Positions 1-8,813 of a stretch of 64,000 nucleotides of DNA are shown here, in pieces. Position 1 is the first letter of the stretch; every line of letters starts with the position of its first letter. The position numbers were made by a program, and so were the translations under genes. The stretch is from Candidatus Dormiibacter spiritus (GTDB lineage Bacteria; Chloroflexota; Dormibacteria; Dormibacterales; Dormibacteraceae), in NCBI GenBank assembly GCA_003244185.1, contig QHBT01000043.1:1-64000 (forward strand), in the 5' to 3' direction. The notes beneath the pieces were generated by a model. That model was given only the letters and a program-made list of their open reading frames with translations. It was not told the DNA's origin and searched no databases.

Positions 1-39
1 GGCTCTAGCAGCCAGTCCGGGAAGATCCTCGTATAGATG

Positions 40-171
40 TCAAGCAGCCGTGTCGGCGCGCCTGAACGGAGCAGCTTCTGTCTGGTTCCCGGTTGGCGGC
101 ATCGTCTTGAGTAGGCGGTAGACCTCCCGCGCCACGTAGCGCTTCACCGCCCGCCAGGCGGCGTCGTCCAT
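40..171 (-). pseudogene. possible IS110-type transposase C-terminal scrap
   Basis: A 43-codon minus-strand reading frame contains a stretch reading AWRAVKRYVAREVYRLL. From memory this resembles the C-terminal end of IS110/IS116 transposases, where a basic LKRxxxxxVY-type segment closes the protein. The frame can be read upstream of the ATG for some codons but no catalytic region is visible. It lies near a decayed insertion sequence, which fits a mobile-element scrap. The identification is weak and it could be a chance frame. Confidence 0.25.
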
Positions 172-807
172 CGCCAATAGGGCTCCGCCGACCGCCTCCA
201 GCTCAGTTACCCGATCGCATAGTCGTCGGCGTCCTGGGCGGCCGGGTGCCGGCTTCAGCGCGGCGCCGCCTGATCATGGCGACTGCGCAGGGGTGGCCAG
301 CCCACGAACTTGTTTGTCGTCCGCGTTCGCGGCCGGGGAGTCGACGGGCGTCTGGGGGGTTGAGGGCGAGCAGGGCCCAGCAGTAAGAGAGGGCCGTCCC
401 GCCAGTCATGAACGGACCCGGAAAAGCGCCATAGGCGAGCCATGACAGCCGCGTTGACAGCCAAGCCCGGGGACGCGCGCGGACAACGGCGGACTGAAAC
501 GGAGCTGGAGCGGGCGCTCTAGAGATCAGTTGGACTGTGGTGGACGTCAGGGTACGCTGCATCAGCGAACTTCAAAACCGTTTGTGGGGCGATGCGAGCC
601 GTCCCAGGTTGGTTCGATTTCCATCCATCCCCGCCACATATTGTGTGTCTGTGATAGCCCATATACACGATGGAGTACCCGTGGTGAACGGTGCCCCGGA
701 GCCCATGCGTCGTCCACGTGACGCTGACAGCCAGAATGACAGCCAAGCCCGTGGACAGTCAGGGACGGCCACGGACCATGTGCGGCACTGCTGCGGCGAC
801 AAACGGC
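172..807. other. no recognisable gene; short repeats only
   Basis: I see no convincing gene here; the open frames overlap on both strands and have no family-like motifs. Two things stand out. A 20-bp near-identical direct repeat (19 of 20) lies at 455-474 and 737-756, built around GACAGCCAAGCCC. A 19-bp string at 487-505 recurs exactly, in inverted orientation, at 43209-43227. The stretch ends at the left end of the insertion sequence. Confidence 0.5.
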
Positions 808-1890
808 TGTAGGGCGGCAAAACTCCGTCCAATCAAGCCGCCCGCTCATAGACGTGGTGGAGTCCGCCAAGGACAGGAAGGACAGGCCGTGCTGACTCTG
901 GGGCCGTGAAGCCGGCGGCTGGAGTCCGAGGGTGCGATGAGGGCGATCGTAGTTGTAGTAGCGGACGAACTTGGTCAGGATCGCGCAGGTGGCGTTCGTT
1001 AAGGGGAATCAGTTGGTCGAGGCACTCGCGGCGGATGGTCCAACCCAGCGCTCCCCGATCGCGTTGGCGCGAGGCGCCCGAATCGGCGTCCGCAGACTCT
1101 TGATGCCGAGCCCTAAGGTGCGCCCGCCGAAGTTGGCACCCCAGACGCGGTCGCGGTCGTGGATGAGGTAGTCCGGTTCGCCGTTCCAGGGCGTGGCTTC
1201 GATCAGCTGCCGCCAGACCCAGGCCGCGGTGGTGTGGGCGGTCAGCTCAAAGTGGACCAGCTGGCGACGGCCATGGCGAATGAAGAAGAGGACGTAGAGG
1301 TTCTGGAAGGTCAGGGTCTGGACGACAAAGAGGTCGGCCGCCCAGATCGTCAGAGCATGGTTGGCTTGGAAGGTCCGCCAGCTCTGGCTGGGTGGTCGGG
1401 AGTGACGGTGTCGACGATAGCGGCGGATCGAGCGGGAGCTGACGAGGATGCCGAGCTTGAGGAGCTGGCTCCGGATGCGCTCGGTGCCCCAGAGCGGGTT
1501 CTCGCTGGCCATCGTGGCGATCAACTCATGGATCTCGGGACTCAACCGAGGCCGGCCCAGGTGAGGGCCTGAGCGCCAGCGCCAGTAGAGGCGCCAGCCC
1601 CGGCGGTGCCAGCGGAGTACGGTCTCCGGTCGGACGAGGACAAGGTGCTGCTTCCAGGCCGGGACGAGCCAGCGAACGAACGGCCAGAAGAATCGATCGC
1701 TGGTCTTGAAGTGCGGCCGCGGGCGAGAGCGGAGCGCCGACTTGGAGCTGGTGGCGCAGCAGCAGGTTCTCGACTAGGAGGTCGTGGCGCTCATGGAGCA
1801 GGGCGGTCAGGGTGGGGAGCAGGATGCGGAGTGGCTCGAGCATTCCCGGAGCATCGCGGATCGTGCGGGATGGAGTTTTGCCCTCCTACA
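808..1890 (-). mobile_element. decayed IS481/IS3-like insertion sequence
   Basis: The element is bounded by imperfect inverted ends. The left end at 808-830 begins TGTAGGGCGGCAAAACTCC. The right end at 1868-1890, read on the minus strand, begins TGTAGGAGGGCAAAACTCC. They agree at 20 of 23 positions. The ends begin with TG as in IS3/IS481 elements, and the length of about 1.08 kb fits that group. No clear target duplication is visible. The transposase inside is frameshifted, so the copy should not move by itself. Confidence 0.75.
903..1843 (-). pseudogene. frameshifted DDE integrase-core transposase
   Basis: Read on the minus strand in several frames, this is a transposase with an rve integrase core. 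The N-terminal piece reads LLRHQL, then frame changes near 1740 into a stretch with ETVLRWHRRGW and the DDE core (AADLFVVQ, HDRDRVWG, ANAIGERWVG). Further frame changes near 1045 and 985 are needed to continue into IRRECLDQLIPLNERHL and YYNYDRPHRTLGLQPP, the usual C-terminus. With at least three frameshifts it is inactive. It belongs to the same broad family as the transposase remnant at 19.6 kb. Confidence 0.85.
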
Positions 1891-2012
1891 GCTGCCTCGC
1901 TTTCCTGCTGGTCGGCAAGTGCGCGCGGCGCACTGGCCGAACGGCCCATGGTCGTAGCAGAGTCGCCAGCCGCTTACAAGATTGGCGGGCATCGGTTCTC
2001 ACCGAGGCTTGC

Positions 2013-5000
2013 TTACTCCTCCCGGAGCAGTTCGACGGGATTGAGTTGGCGCAGGTTGCGAGCCGCGACGAGAACCGACAAGCCCATGCCGCCGAGGACC
2101 AGAGTCGCCAGTACAGCGAGCTGGCCAACGGGGACAGTGAGTGACGCCGGCTGGATCGTGAAGAGAGGCGCCAAGATCTGCACGAACATCACCGCCATGG
2201 CCGTGCCTACCATCGCGCCAACGATCAGGCTCAGGACAGCGACCACGGCCGCCTCGCCGAACACGAGGCTGCGCAGCTGGCCCATTCGGATGCCCAACGC
2301 ACGCATGGTCACGTACTCCTTGCGCCGCTGGAGCAAGAGGCCGAAGACAAATATCGCGATCCCGGCGGCACTCATCAGGACGGTGTAGACCGACTCCAGG
2401 CCACCTAAGCCGCGCAGGTTGAGGGCCGCTAGCGTGGATGAGTCCCGGTTGATCGCAGTGGCCGTCGTCTCGACCAGGATTGGGGTTGCCCGCCCCGGCC
2501 CCGCCTTCATAAGGTCAGCCACCCGGGCGACCCCCGCAGAGCTAGGATCGGTGGCGCGAACAAAGAACAGGCTGACTTGGGGGATCCCGGTGGCGGTTTG
2601 GTAGTAGGCGAGGTTGGAGACCAGGTCGATTCCCTGAGGGAAGCCGGGGAAGTTCTGAAAGAGACCGGCCGCGTGGAAGGTGACCGGAACCTGCTTTCCC
2701 GAAGCGTCGGTGAGCTGGATCTTGACCTGGTCCCCCGGCTGGACATTGAAGGTCCGTGCCATCTCGGTTGACAACAGGACCGCCGCCGGGTCCTTTTGCA
2801 GGGCCGCCATGGCGGCGGCGGAACCCAGATTGGGGAAGAAGGAGTTGGGTAGAGAGGCGACTTGGGGGAATGTGGTCGCATCAATTGCGACCATTGCCCT
2901 CTTGTCGGTACCGACCAGTGCATTGGCTGTCAGCGCGACCGGGGTCGTGCCGCTGACCCCGGCGACTCGGAGCTGCGCGCCGAAGGCAGGCGTCTGGGGG
3001 GTGAGGGCGCTGGGAGTCACGCGCAGGTCGGACCCGGTGGCATATCGAGCATCGGCCTGTTTTTCCGTGTTGTAGGTTGCGACGAAGAGCGCGACGCTGG
3101 AACCGAAGGCCACAGCGAGCGACACGGCGATGACTCCCGATGCGAGCGCGGGGGCTCGGCGCTGCATGCTCCTGCCCAATGTTCCCACGGTGAGGCCTCC
3201 AAAGGTGCCGCGCCGACGCCGGCCCAACCGGGCGCCGGCCAGCAGCATCAGCCGGACCGCGAGGAGCGTGGCACCGATCCAGCCCAGAAGCGGCGAGAGC
3301 AGAGTGTAGAAGGAAAGCGAGACTGACTGTCCCTCCGCTGGTGTCGGCTTGAAACCACCCGAGACCTGGGTGATGATCCAGACAACTGCCGCCGCCGCCA
3401 GGAAGATGAGGTCGAGACGCAGGCGAAGCCAGGCCGGTGGACTACTGATGCTGAGCTCTCGCCGCTCCTCGCCCGTTTCGCTCGACAAAGCACGCCGCCC
3501 GGGTAGGTACAGCGCCAGTGCGGTGGTGACGAGGCCGGCCAGGAGCGAGAGGCCAACGGATAACGTGAGGCTCTGGGTAGACGCCGTAGCCAGCGCCGAT
3601 CTTCCCAGAACTACTTCAACGGTCACCAGGCCGAGCCCAAGGCCGAGCGCAGATCCGAGGATGGCGACGCTCGCGGTCGTGTACGCAAGCCCCCTGAGAA
3701 GGTGACTGGGCTGGGCTCCCCGAGCTCTCAGCGTGGCCTGCTCCCGACGCTGGGCCTGGGCGAGGAGCCCGCCCGAATAGCGCGAGAGGTAGGCAGCCAG
3801 CAGCACGCCCGGCAGGCCCAGGAAGAGAAACAGGATCTTGGCCAGGATCGTATCGCCTTTGGCGGCATTGAGTGCGTCCGACAGATTGTCTATGACGGAG
3901 ACCCGGCCCGGCGCCAGGCGCTCGATCGAGCGCTTCAGGCCCTGAGTGTTGATGGCTGCGACGCTGGGATCGGTCGCCAGGCGGACACGATCGATGTGGA
4001 GGTCGAGCTCAAGGGCCGGCGGGGCCTTCAACAGTGGGCTGGTCGAGGCAGCGTCCACCCGCAGGGCGGGCAGGATCTCGTTGTTCAGAACAGCCATCGG
4101 CACCACGAGCACGTTTGGCACCTGGACGAACTCCCCCTGGTTGTCTGCCGAGCGGCTGGCGAAGAGCGGATCGGCCTTCGAGAAGTCGGCGGTGCCGCCC
4201 ACTTTGAAGCTCAACGATTGGGCGCGGCCGGGGACCGTCAGTGCAATGCTGCTGCCCGGGCCAGCCCCAAGAGCACGGGCGGCTTCGGGACTGATGAGCA
4301 CCGTACCTGCGCCATAATCCCCGCTCGTCAACCGCACCATCGGGTAGTGCTGGAGGTAGGCGGGATCGAATGCGAAGACGCGCAAGCTCTGAGCGACCGT
4401 GGCTGGTCCCGAGCGCAGGCTACCCGCCGGCAGATCCAAGGAGCCAAGCTGGTCCGCGGTTGTCACGCCAGGCACTCTCGCAACCAGATTCCCGAGTTGG
4501 CCCAGACTCAGCGGCTGCGGTGAGTTGGCAGCGGCAGGCGCGGGCTCTTCGTTGCTCGCGACGGTGCCATGCAGGCCCAGTGCCTGCGTCGAAGCGACGG
4601 GCTGGACGGCCCGCGCCTGGTAAGCGATGCTGACCTTTCCTCCCGCTCCCAGATCCGCGACTCGGAGGCCTGTCGTGAGCGGGCTTTCACCACCTACATC
4701 GGGGATCGGACGGCCATCGACGGTGGCCGACCCGGGCACATAGGTCAGGTGCTGCGGTACTTCATCGCGGAACACGACACCGGTCATCGGGCGCGTCGAG
4801 CCGTTGACGGCGGTGAGGGTCACCGTTGTCGTCTGTCCGGTTGCCAGGGAGGCGCCCCCATCAAGCCTCTCGGTGAGGCCAAGGGGCGATGCCAGGGGAG
4901 CCGTGAGGCCGGCCTGCATGTCGATGGCCACGGGCGCGATCGCCCGCTCCGTCATGCGCGCCGCCGAACTGTCGACGAAAAAGGTGATCGAGGAGAATAG

Positions 5001-5090
5001 GGCCACGGCCAGGGCGACGCCGGTAAGTGAAGCCAGCGTTCGGCGCGGGTTGCGGACCAGGTCTCGCAGCGCGTAGCTAAGCACCGACAC
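2013..5090 (-). CDS. FtsX-type ABC permease with a DUF11-like domain
   Basis: A large membrane subunit of a MacB/LolCE-type ABC transporter, about 1,025 residues. The N-terminus carries the usual ALRDLVRNPRRT and a first membrane helix at about 19-39. A large extracytoplasmic region follows, then two blocks of membrane helices near 420-670 and 900-1020, giving two FtsX-like domains in one chain. At about 75-165 lies a DUF11-like segment (TVTLTAVN, FRDEVPQHLTYVPGSATV), unusual for this family. I chose the GTG at 5090 because GGGAG precedes it and it overlaps the upstream ATPase by 14 bp; the frame stays open to 5171. It probably pairs with one or both ATPases just upstream. Confidence 0.85.
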   Translation of the reverse strand: MSVLSYALRDLVRNPRRTLASLTGVALAVALFSSITFFVDSSAARMTERAIAPVAIDMQAGLTAPLASPLGLTERLDGGASLATGQTTTVTLTAVNGSTRPMTGVVFRDEVPQHLTYVPGSATVDGRPIPDVGGESPLTTGLRVADLGAGGKVSIAYQARAVQPVASTQALGLHGTVASNEEPAPAAANSPQPLSLGQLGNLVARVPGVTTADQLGSLDLPAGSLRSGPATVAQSLRVFAFDPAYLQHYPMVRLTSGDYGAGTVLISPEAARALGAGPGSSIALTVPGRAQSLSFKVGGTADFSKADPLFASRSADNQGEFVQVPNVLVVPMAVLNNEILPALRVDAASTSPLLKAPPALELDLHIDRVRLATDPSVAAINTQGLKRSIERLAPGRVSVIDNLSDALNAAKGDTILAKILFLFLGLPGVLLAAYLSRYSGGLLAQAQRREQATLRARGAQPSHLLRGLAYTTASVAILGSALGLGLGLVTVEVVLGRSALATASTQSLTLSVGLSLLAGLVTTALALYLPGRRALSSETGEERRELSISSPPAWLRLRLDLIFLAAAAVVWIITQVSGGFKPTPAEGQSVSLSFYTLLSPLLGWIGATLLAVRLMLLAGARLGRRRRGTFGGLTVGTLGRSMQRRAPALASGVIAVSLAVAFGSSVALFVATYNTEKQADARYATGSDLRVTPSALTPQTPAFGAQLRVAGVSGTTPVALTANALVGTDKRAMVAIDATTFPQVASLPNSFFPNLGSAAAMAALQKDPAAVLLSTEMARTFNVQPGDQVKIQLTDASGKQVPVTFHAAGLFQNFPGFPQGIDLVSNLAYYQTATGIPQVSLFFVRATDPSSAGVARVADLMKAGPGRATPILVETTATAINRDSSTLAALNLRGLGGLESVYTVLMSAAGIAIFVFGLLLQRRKEYVTMRALGIRMGQLRSLVFGEAAVVAVLSLIVGAMVGTAMAVMFVQILAPLFTIQPASLTVPVGQLAVLATLVLGGMGLSVLVAARNLRQLNPVELLREE

Positions 5091-5790
5091 GGCTCCCGGC
5101 GAGTTCTCCGCTGCGGTCTCCGACCACTCGCCCGTCACGCAGGCTGACGATCCTTTCGAGACGGGTGGCAATGTCGAGGTCGTGCGTGACCACGACTAGC
5201 GTCGCGCCGATCGCGCTCTGTGCCTCCAGGAGCAGGTCCATGGCGGCCGCCGAGGATTCAGAGTCCAGCTCTCCGGTCGGCTCGTCACCGAGGATCAGGG
5301 CCGGCTGATGGACGAGGGCGCGGGCGATTCCGACTCGCTGCCGCTGGCCGCCTGAGAGCTGGTCGGGCAGCTTTTGGGCATGCTCCGTCAGGCCAAGCCG
5401 TTCGATCAGTTCACGTGAGCGACCGTCGCCATTGGCCTGGCCCGCCAGGGCCAGCTGGAAGTCAATGTTCTCGCTCGCCGTCAGAAAGGGGAGCAGATCG
5501 TAGGACTGGAAGACGAAGCCGATCGAGCCCCGCCGGAGCGCGGCTCGCTTGGCCTCGCGGAGCGCTGAGAGCTCTATTTCACCAAGCCAGACCTGCCCCT
5601 GAGTCGGCAGCTCCAGGCCACCCAGCAAGCCGAGCAAGGTCGACTTGCCACAGCCGCTCGGACCGACAATAGCGACGCTGCTACCGGCGGCGATCTCCAG
5701 GTCGATGCCATCGACGGCGTGCACGGGAGTGCCGGAGACTCGGAATTCTTTGTGCAGGGTCTCCAGGCGCAGGGTGATTCCTGCGCTCAT
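5077..5790 (-). CDS. ABC transporter ATP-binding protein (MacB/LolD type)
   Basis: The energising subunit of an FtsX-class transporter, 237 residues. Visible motifs are Walker A GPSGCGKST near residue 43, the Q-loop in FVFQSYDLLPF, the signature LSGGQRQR, Walker B LILGDEPTGELD and the H-loop VVTHD. The gene starts four bases inside the end of the second ATPase (ATGA) and overlaps the permease, so the genes are translationally linked. The motifs look intact. The substrate cannot be told from sequence; family members move lipoproteins, peptides or lipids, or work mechanically. Confidence 0.9.
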   Translation of the reverse strand: MSAGITLRLETLHKEFRVSGTPVHAVDGIDLEIAAGSSVAIVGPSGCGKSTLLGLLGGLELPTQGQVWLGEIELSALREAKRAALRRGSIGFVFQSYDLLPFLTASENIDFQLALAGQANGDGRSRELIERLGLTEHAQKLPDQLSGGQRQRVGIARALVHQPALILGDEPTGELDSESSAAAMDLLLEAQSAIGATLVVVTHDLDIATRLERIVSLRDGRVVGDRSGELAGSRVGA

Positions 5791-6500
5791 GCCCTCTGCA
5801 CCAAGCCGTCTATGAGCCGCAGCTGGTGGTCGGCGCGCGCGGCCAGCTCGACGTTGTGCGTCACGAGGAGGATGGTCAGATGGCGTTGTTGCCAGACCTC
5901 GGATAGGACGCCCATCACCATGTCAGCGGTGGCCGAGTCCAGCTCCCCGGTCAGCTCATCAGCGAGCAACAGGTCCGGCTCGCTGGCAAGTGCCACCGCG
6001 ACGGCAACCCGCTGCACCTCGCCGCCGGAGAGTTGGGGCGGGCGATGGTGCAGCCGCTTCCCGAGCCCGACCTCAACTAGAAGATCACGCGCCAGCTTCT
6101 GATTCCGACGCAGCTTTCCGGACAGCGTTTGCGCCAGCTGGACGTTCTCCAGGGCCGAGAGGAACGGGATTAGGTTGCCGCTCTGAAAGATGACCGCGAT
6201 CCGCTCCCCCCGGATCCGGGCGCGGGCGGCTTCGTCGAGCCGGCTCAGGTCCTGCCCGTCGAGGATCACCTGGCCAGCGCTTGGGAGCGCCAGCCCGGCC
6301 ATGATCAAGAGCAGGGTTGACTTGCCGCTCCCGGAGGGACCGACCATGCTGGTGAGCATTCCGCGGGGCAGCTCCAGGCTCGCCCCGCGCAGCGCCACAG
6401 TTTCGATGCTGCCCTCGCGATAGATCTTGAAGACGTCCTGCAGTCGCGCCAGCGGTTCGGCCACCGGCACCGCCGGGCTGGACCGCTCTTCTACTGCCAT
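5787..6500 (-). CDS. ABC transporter ATP-binding protein, second copy
   Basis: A second ATPase of the same class and length (237 residues). It has Walker A GPSGSGKST, signature LSGGEVQR and H-loop LLVTHN. Its Walker B reads LLLADELTGELD, with Leu where most family members have Pro. Two different ATPases beside one double permease suggest a heterodimeric motor. It overlaps the lipoprotein gene by 10 bp on one side and the other ATPase by 4 bp on the other. Confidence 0.88.
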   Translation of the reverse strand: MAVEERSSPAVPVAEPLARLQDVFKIYREGSIETVALRGASLELPRGMLTSMVGPSGSGKSTLLLIMAGLALPSAGQVILDGQDLSRLDEAARARIRGERIAVIFQSGNLIPFLSALENVQLAQTLSGKLRRNQKLARDLLVEVGLGKRLHHRPPQLSGGEVQRVAVAVALASEPDLLLADELTGELDSATADMVMGVLSEVWQQRHLTILLVTHNVELAARADHQLRLIDGLVQRA

Positions 6501-7129
6501 TGGAAAGTGCTGGCGAGGTCATCGGCGCCCTGCGGATCGTACTGGTTGGACACGATGCCGTAGGTGATCACAGCGACCGTCTGCGAATCCTTCGGTACGT
6601 AGTAGCGGACCGCGACCAGCGTTACTGGCTTGCCGGTGACCGGGCTCGTGCCCGGGGTCCAGTTATAGATGAACTTCTCCATCTTGCGGCCGTTGACGTT
6701 GGTCGACGCGGGCCCGGAAATAAGACGGAAACCGGCGATGCTGGAGGAAAGGGTGGCAACATCGTCGCGCCCGAGCGCGGAGACATCCGCAGCCTTTACG
6801 CCCTGGACCACGGCCACCTGAAGCCGCTCGGAAGGACCAACGTAGGTCGCCGTTCCGTCCGCGTTGGCGGTCATCTGGCCAGGCGCGTCGATGCGGTAGC
6901 GGTATCGCGAATCCACGTAGGCGACGACCGGTGCCTCGCCGTTGTTAGCCTCGCCTCCTGCGGTGGCGCCACCTGCTTCCGGGCCCCGCTGCGCCGCGGT
7001 TCCACCGGAGGCGCCACCTGCTTCCGGGCTCCGCTGCGCTGCGGTTCCACCGGAAGTACCGCAGGCCACTAACCCGAAGGTGAGAGCAAGACCAGCCAGA
7101 ACACCCGTCAGCGCTTTGGTATTGACCAC
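6491..7129 (-). CDS. secreted lipoprotein, first gene of the ABC operon
   Basis: A 212-residue predicted lipoprotein. The N-terminus has a signal peptide ending in the lipobox LVAC followed by Gly. Residues about 25-65 are a Gly/Ala-rich linker with a 15-residue tandem duplication. The folded part begins with YVDSRYRYRIDAPGQM and ends VSNQYDPQGADDLASTFQW, a layout resembling PsbP/LpqN-like surface lipoproteins that sense or bind small ligands. As the first gene of the operon it is a candidate substrate-binding or sensory partner of the transporter. No specific function is recognised. Confidence 0.8.
   Translation of the reverse strand: MVNTKALTGVLAGLALTFGLVACGTSGGTAAQRSPEAGGASGGTAAQRGPEAGGATAGGEANNGEAPVVAYVDSRYRYRIDAPGQMTANADGTATYVGPSERLQVAVVQGVKAADVSALGRDDVATLSSSIAGFRLISGPASTNVNGRKMEKFIYNWTPGTSPVTGKPVTLVAVRYYVPKDSQTVAVITYGIVSNQYDPQGADDLASTFQWQ
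6966..7055 (-). repeat. 45-bp tandem duplication in the lipoprotein gene
   Basis: Two adjacent 45-bp units (6966-7010 and 7011-7055) differ at only a few bases. They encode two copies of a 15-residue block, GGTAAQR followed by a PEAGGA-type run, in the linker just after the lipobox. It is in frame, so copy number could change linker length without breaking the gene. Confidence 0.9.
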
Positions 7130-7153
7130 GAATACTAACTCTGGCCCGGCTTA

Positions 7154-7170
7154 CTAACAGGCGCCTAAAG
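7154..7170. promoter_or_regulatory. candidate regulator site upstream of the ABC operon
   Basis: CTAACA at 7154 and CTAAAG at 7165 form an imperfect direct repeat with 11-bp spacing, the spacing used by OmpR/PhoB-type regulators. It lies 25 bp upstream of the lipoprotein start and resembles the stronger CTAAAG repeat at 9511/9522 in front of the response regulator gene. Binding by that regulator is inference. Confidence 0.35.
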
Positions 7171-7328
7171 CCAGGGTCAGAACTTGGCCCGTTCAGTCGG
7201 GTGGCGCCTGGCGCCCCGGACGGGCCGGTCCGCTGAGCGTCGCTTGCCGTCCGCGACCCCACATGCGCCCCAGAGTTGCTGCGACGCCGACCCGATCGGC
7301 CGATTTTTTGAGCCTATGCCGAGCGCCG

Positions 7329-8813
7329 TCAGAGGAAAGCTCGCGGGGGCAACCAGCTCAAGCTGTTCGCTGTCCCGGAGCGACTCTGACCCTTTCGCGT
7401 CAGCAAGCGTCCAGCGCCCGATTCCACGGGCAGGTGGAGGCGAAAGATCGCGCCCGGACCGTCCGACACATAGTCAAGCTCACCGCCGTGAGCGCGAGCG
7501 ATTGCCGCGCACAGCGCGAGCCCGAGCCCGGCGCCAGCGCCATCTGGTGTACGTGCAGTGTCGAACTTCCCAAACCGCGAGAAGAGCTCGCCCCGGCGTT
7601 CCGCCGGGACACCGGGACCCTGGTCAGCCACCTCCATGTTCCATCCACTCTCGACCGGGTAGCCGCGCAGAACGACGGCCGTTCCCCCCGGAGCGTGCTT
7701 TATCGCATTGTCCAGCAGGTTGTCTAGAATCCTCCGGATCAATCGAGGATCGGCGCTCACCTGACCTGAGGCTGGCGGGGACACGTGGATGTGCGCCCCA
7801 CGTTCTTCGGCAACCGTCTCCCAGCGGGCCGCAGACTCGTGAAGGAAATCGGCAACGTCGATCGCTTCCCGTTGAGGCACCAGTGCCCCCGCGTCTGCGC
7901 GAGCAAGCATGAGCAGGTGGTCGGCGAGCCGGCTCAGGTGATCCACCTCAGCGTGGAGGGCAGTGAGCACCCTCTTGTACTCTTCCCGGCTCCGATTTCT
8001 GTTCAGGGCTCCTTCCAGCTCGCTGCGCATTAGCGTGAGCGGCGCTCGGAGCTCATGGGAAGCGTCGGCAGTGAACCTGCTCAGGCTGTCGAAAGATGAC
8101 TCAAGACGGCCGAGCATGGAGTTGAAGGTGGCCACCAGCTCGCCGAGCTCGTCCTCCGGCACCTTGACGTCGACCCGGCGGTGGAGGTCATGTTCGCTGA
8201 TGGACCTGGCCAAGCCGGCGATCGTCCGGACCGGGCGGAGGGCGCGTCCGGCGAGCCAGTGAGCCAGAGTTCCACCGACCAGTAACAGGATTACGGAGCC
8301 GATCAGCAAGAAGAGGACGGTCCGGCGCTGCCTACTCTGCATCTCACCAACAGACCGGCTCACCACGAGAACGTCCGTCTGCCCGGAACCCCCGCTCAGA
8401 GGCATGGCGTACGCTCGCCGGGGGACGCCTCGGATGTCGACAAGATCCGCCCAGACGGGAGCTCGGGTCGTGCTCGCATGCTGGAGGAGGGTGTCGAGGG
8501 AGGCTCTGGACAGCGGCTGCGTGGCTGTCTGAGCCAGCACACCCGTCGGCGATATCACGGTTGCGTCGACAGCGACGCCCGACTGGGTCTCGCCGGGTAT
8601 ATCGGGTGCATTCAGGCTCACATGCCCGTTGGCGTCCTCGAGCGTCGCTGAGATCAAGCGGGCCTGGGAGACCAGAACCGCATCTGACTCGCTGCCCTCG
8701 GCCAGTGACAGGGAAGCGAGAACCGTCCCATCGGCTATCAGGAGCGCCAGTGCCAGGATGCCGACCGAGAAGGCCACCAGGCGCCCTCGGGTCGTGGCCA
8801 GGAAGCGGGTCAT
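7329..8813 (-). CDS. two-component sensor histidine kinase
   Basis: A 494-residue membrane kinase. Helix 1 at about 13-30 and helix 2 at about 163-187 enclose an extracytoplasmic sensor of about 130 residues. A HAMP linker follows, then the dimerisation/phosphoacceptor helix with the H-box FTADASHELRAPLT, and an HATPase domain with NLLDNAIKH, DQGPGVP and GLGLALC. The start overlaps the regulator stop by 4 bp. The tail after the HATPase domain is about 30 residues longer than usual, with no recognised motif. The sensor region resembles no family I can name. Confidence 0.92.
   Translation of the reverse strand: MTRFLATTRGRLVAFSVGILALALLIADGTVLASLSLAEGSESDAVLVSQARLISATLEDANGHVSLNAPDIPGETQSGVAVDATVISPTGVLAQTATQPLSRASLDTLLQHASTTRAPVWADLVDIRGVPRRAYAMPLSGGSGQTDVLVVSRSVGEMQSRQRRTVLFLLIGSVILLLVGGTLAHWLAGRALRPVRTIAGLARSISEHDLHRRVDVKVPEDELGELVATFNSMLGRLESSFDSLSRFTADASHELRAPLTLMRSELEGALNRNRSREEYKRVLTALHAEVDHLSRLADHLLMLARADAGALVPQREAIDVADFLHESAARWETVAEERGAHIHVSPPASGQVSADPRLIRRILDNLLDNAIKHAPGGTAVVLRGYPVESGWNMEVADQGPGVPAERRGELFSRFGKFDTARTPDGAGAGLGLALCAAIARAHGGELDYVSDGPGAIFRLHLPVESGAGRLLTRKGQSRSGTANSLSWLPPRAFL

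Noticed and set aside
203-562. Long open frames on the minus strand near the window start
   Set aside because: The frames overlap each other, have no motif and use codons unlike the real genes; they look like GC-rich chance frames.
1159-1572. Plus-strand frame of 137 codons
   Set aside because: It lies antisense to the integrase core of the decayed transposase, whose motifs are clear.
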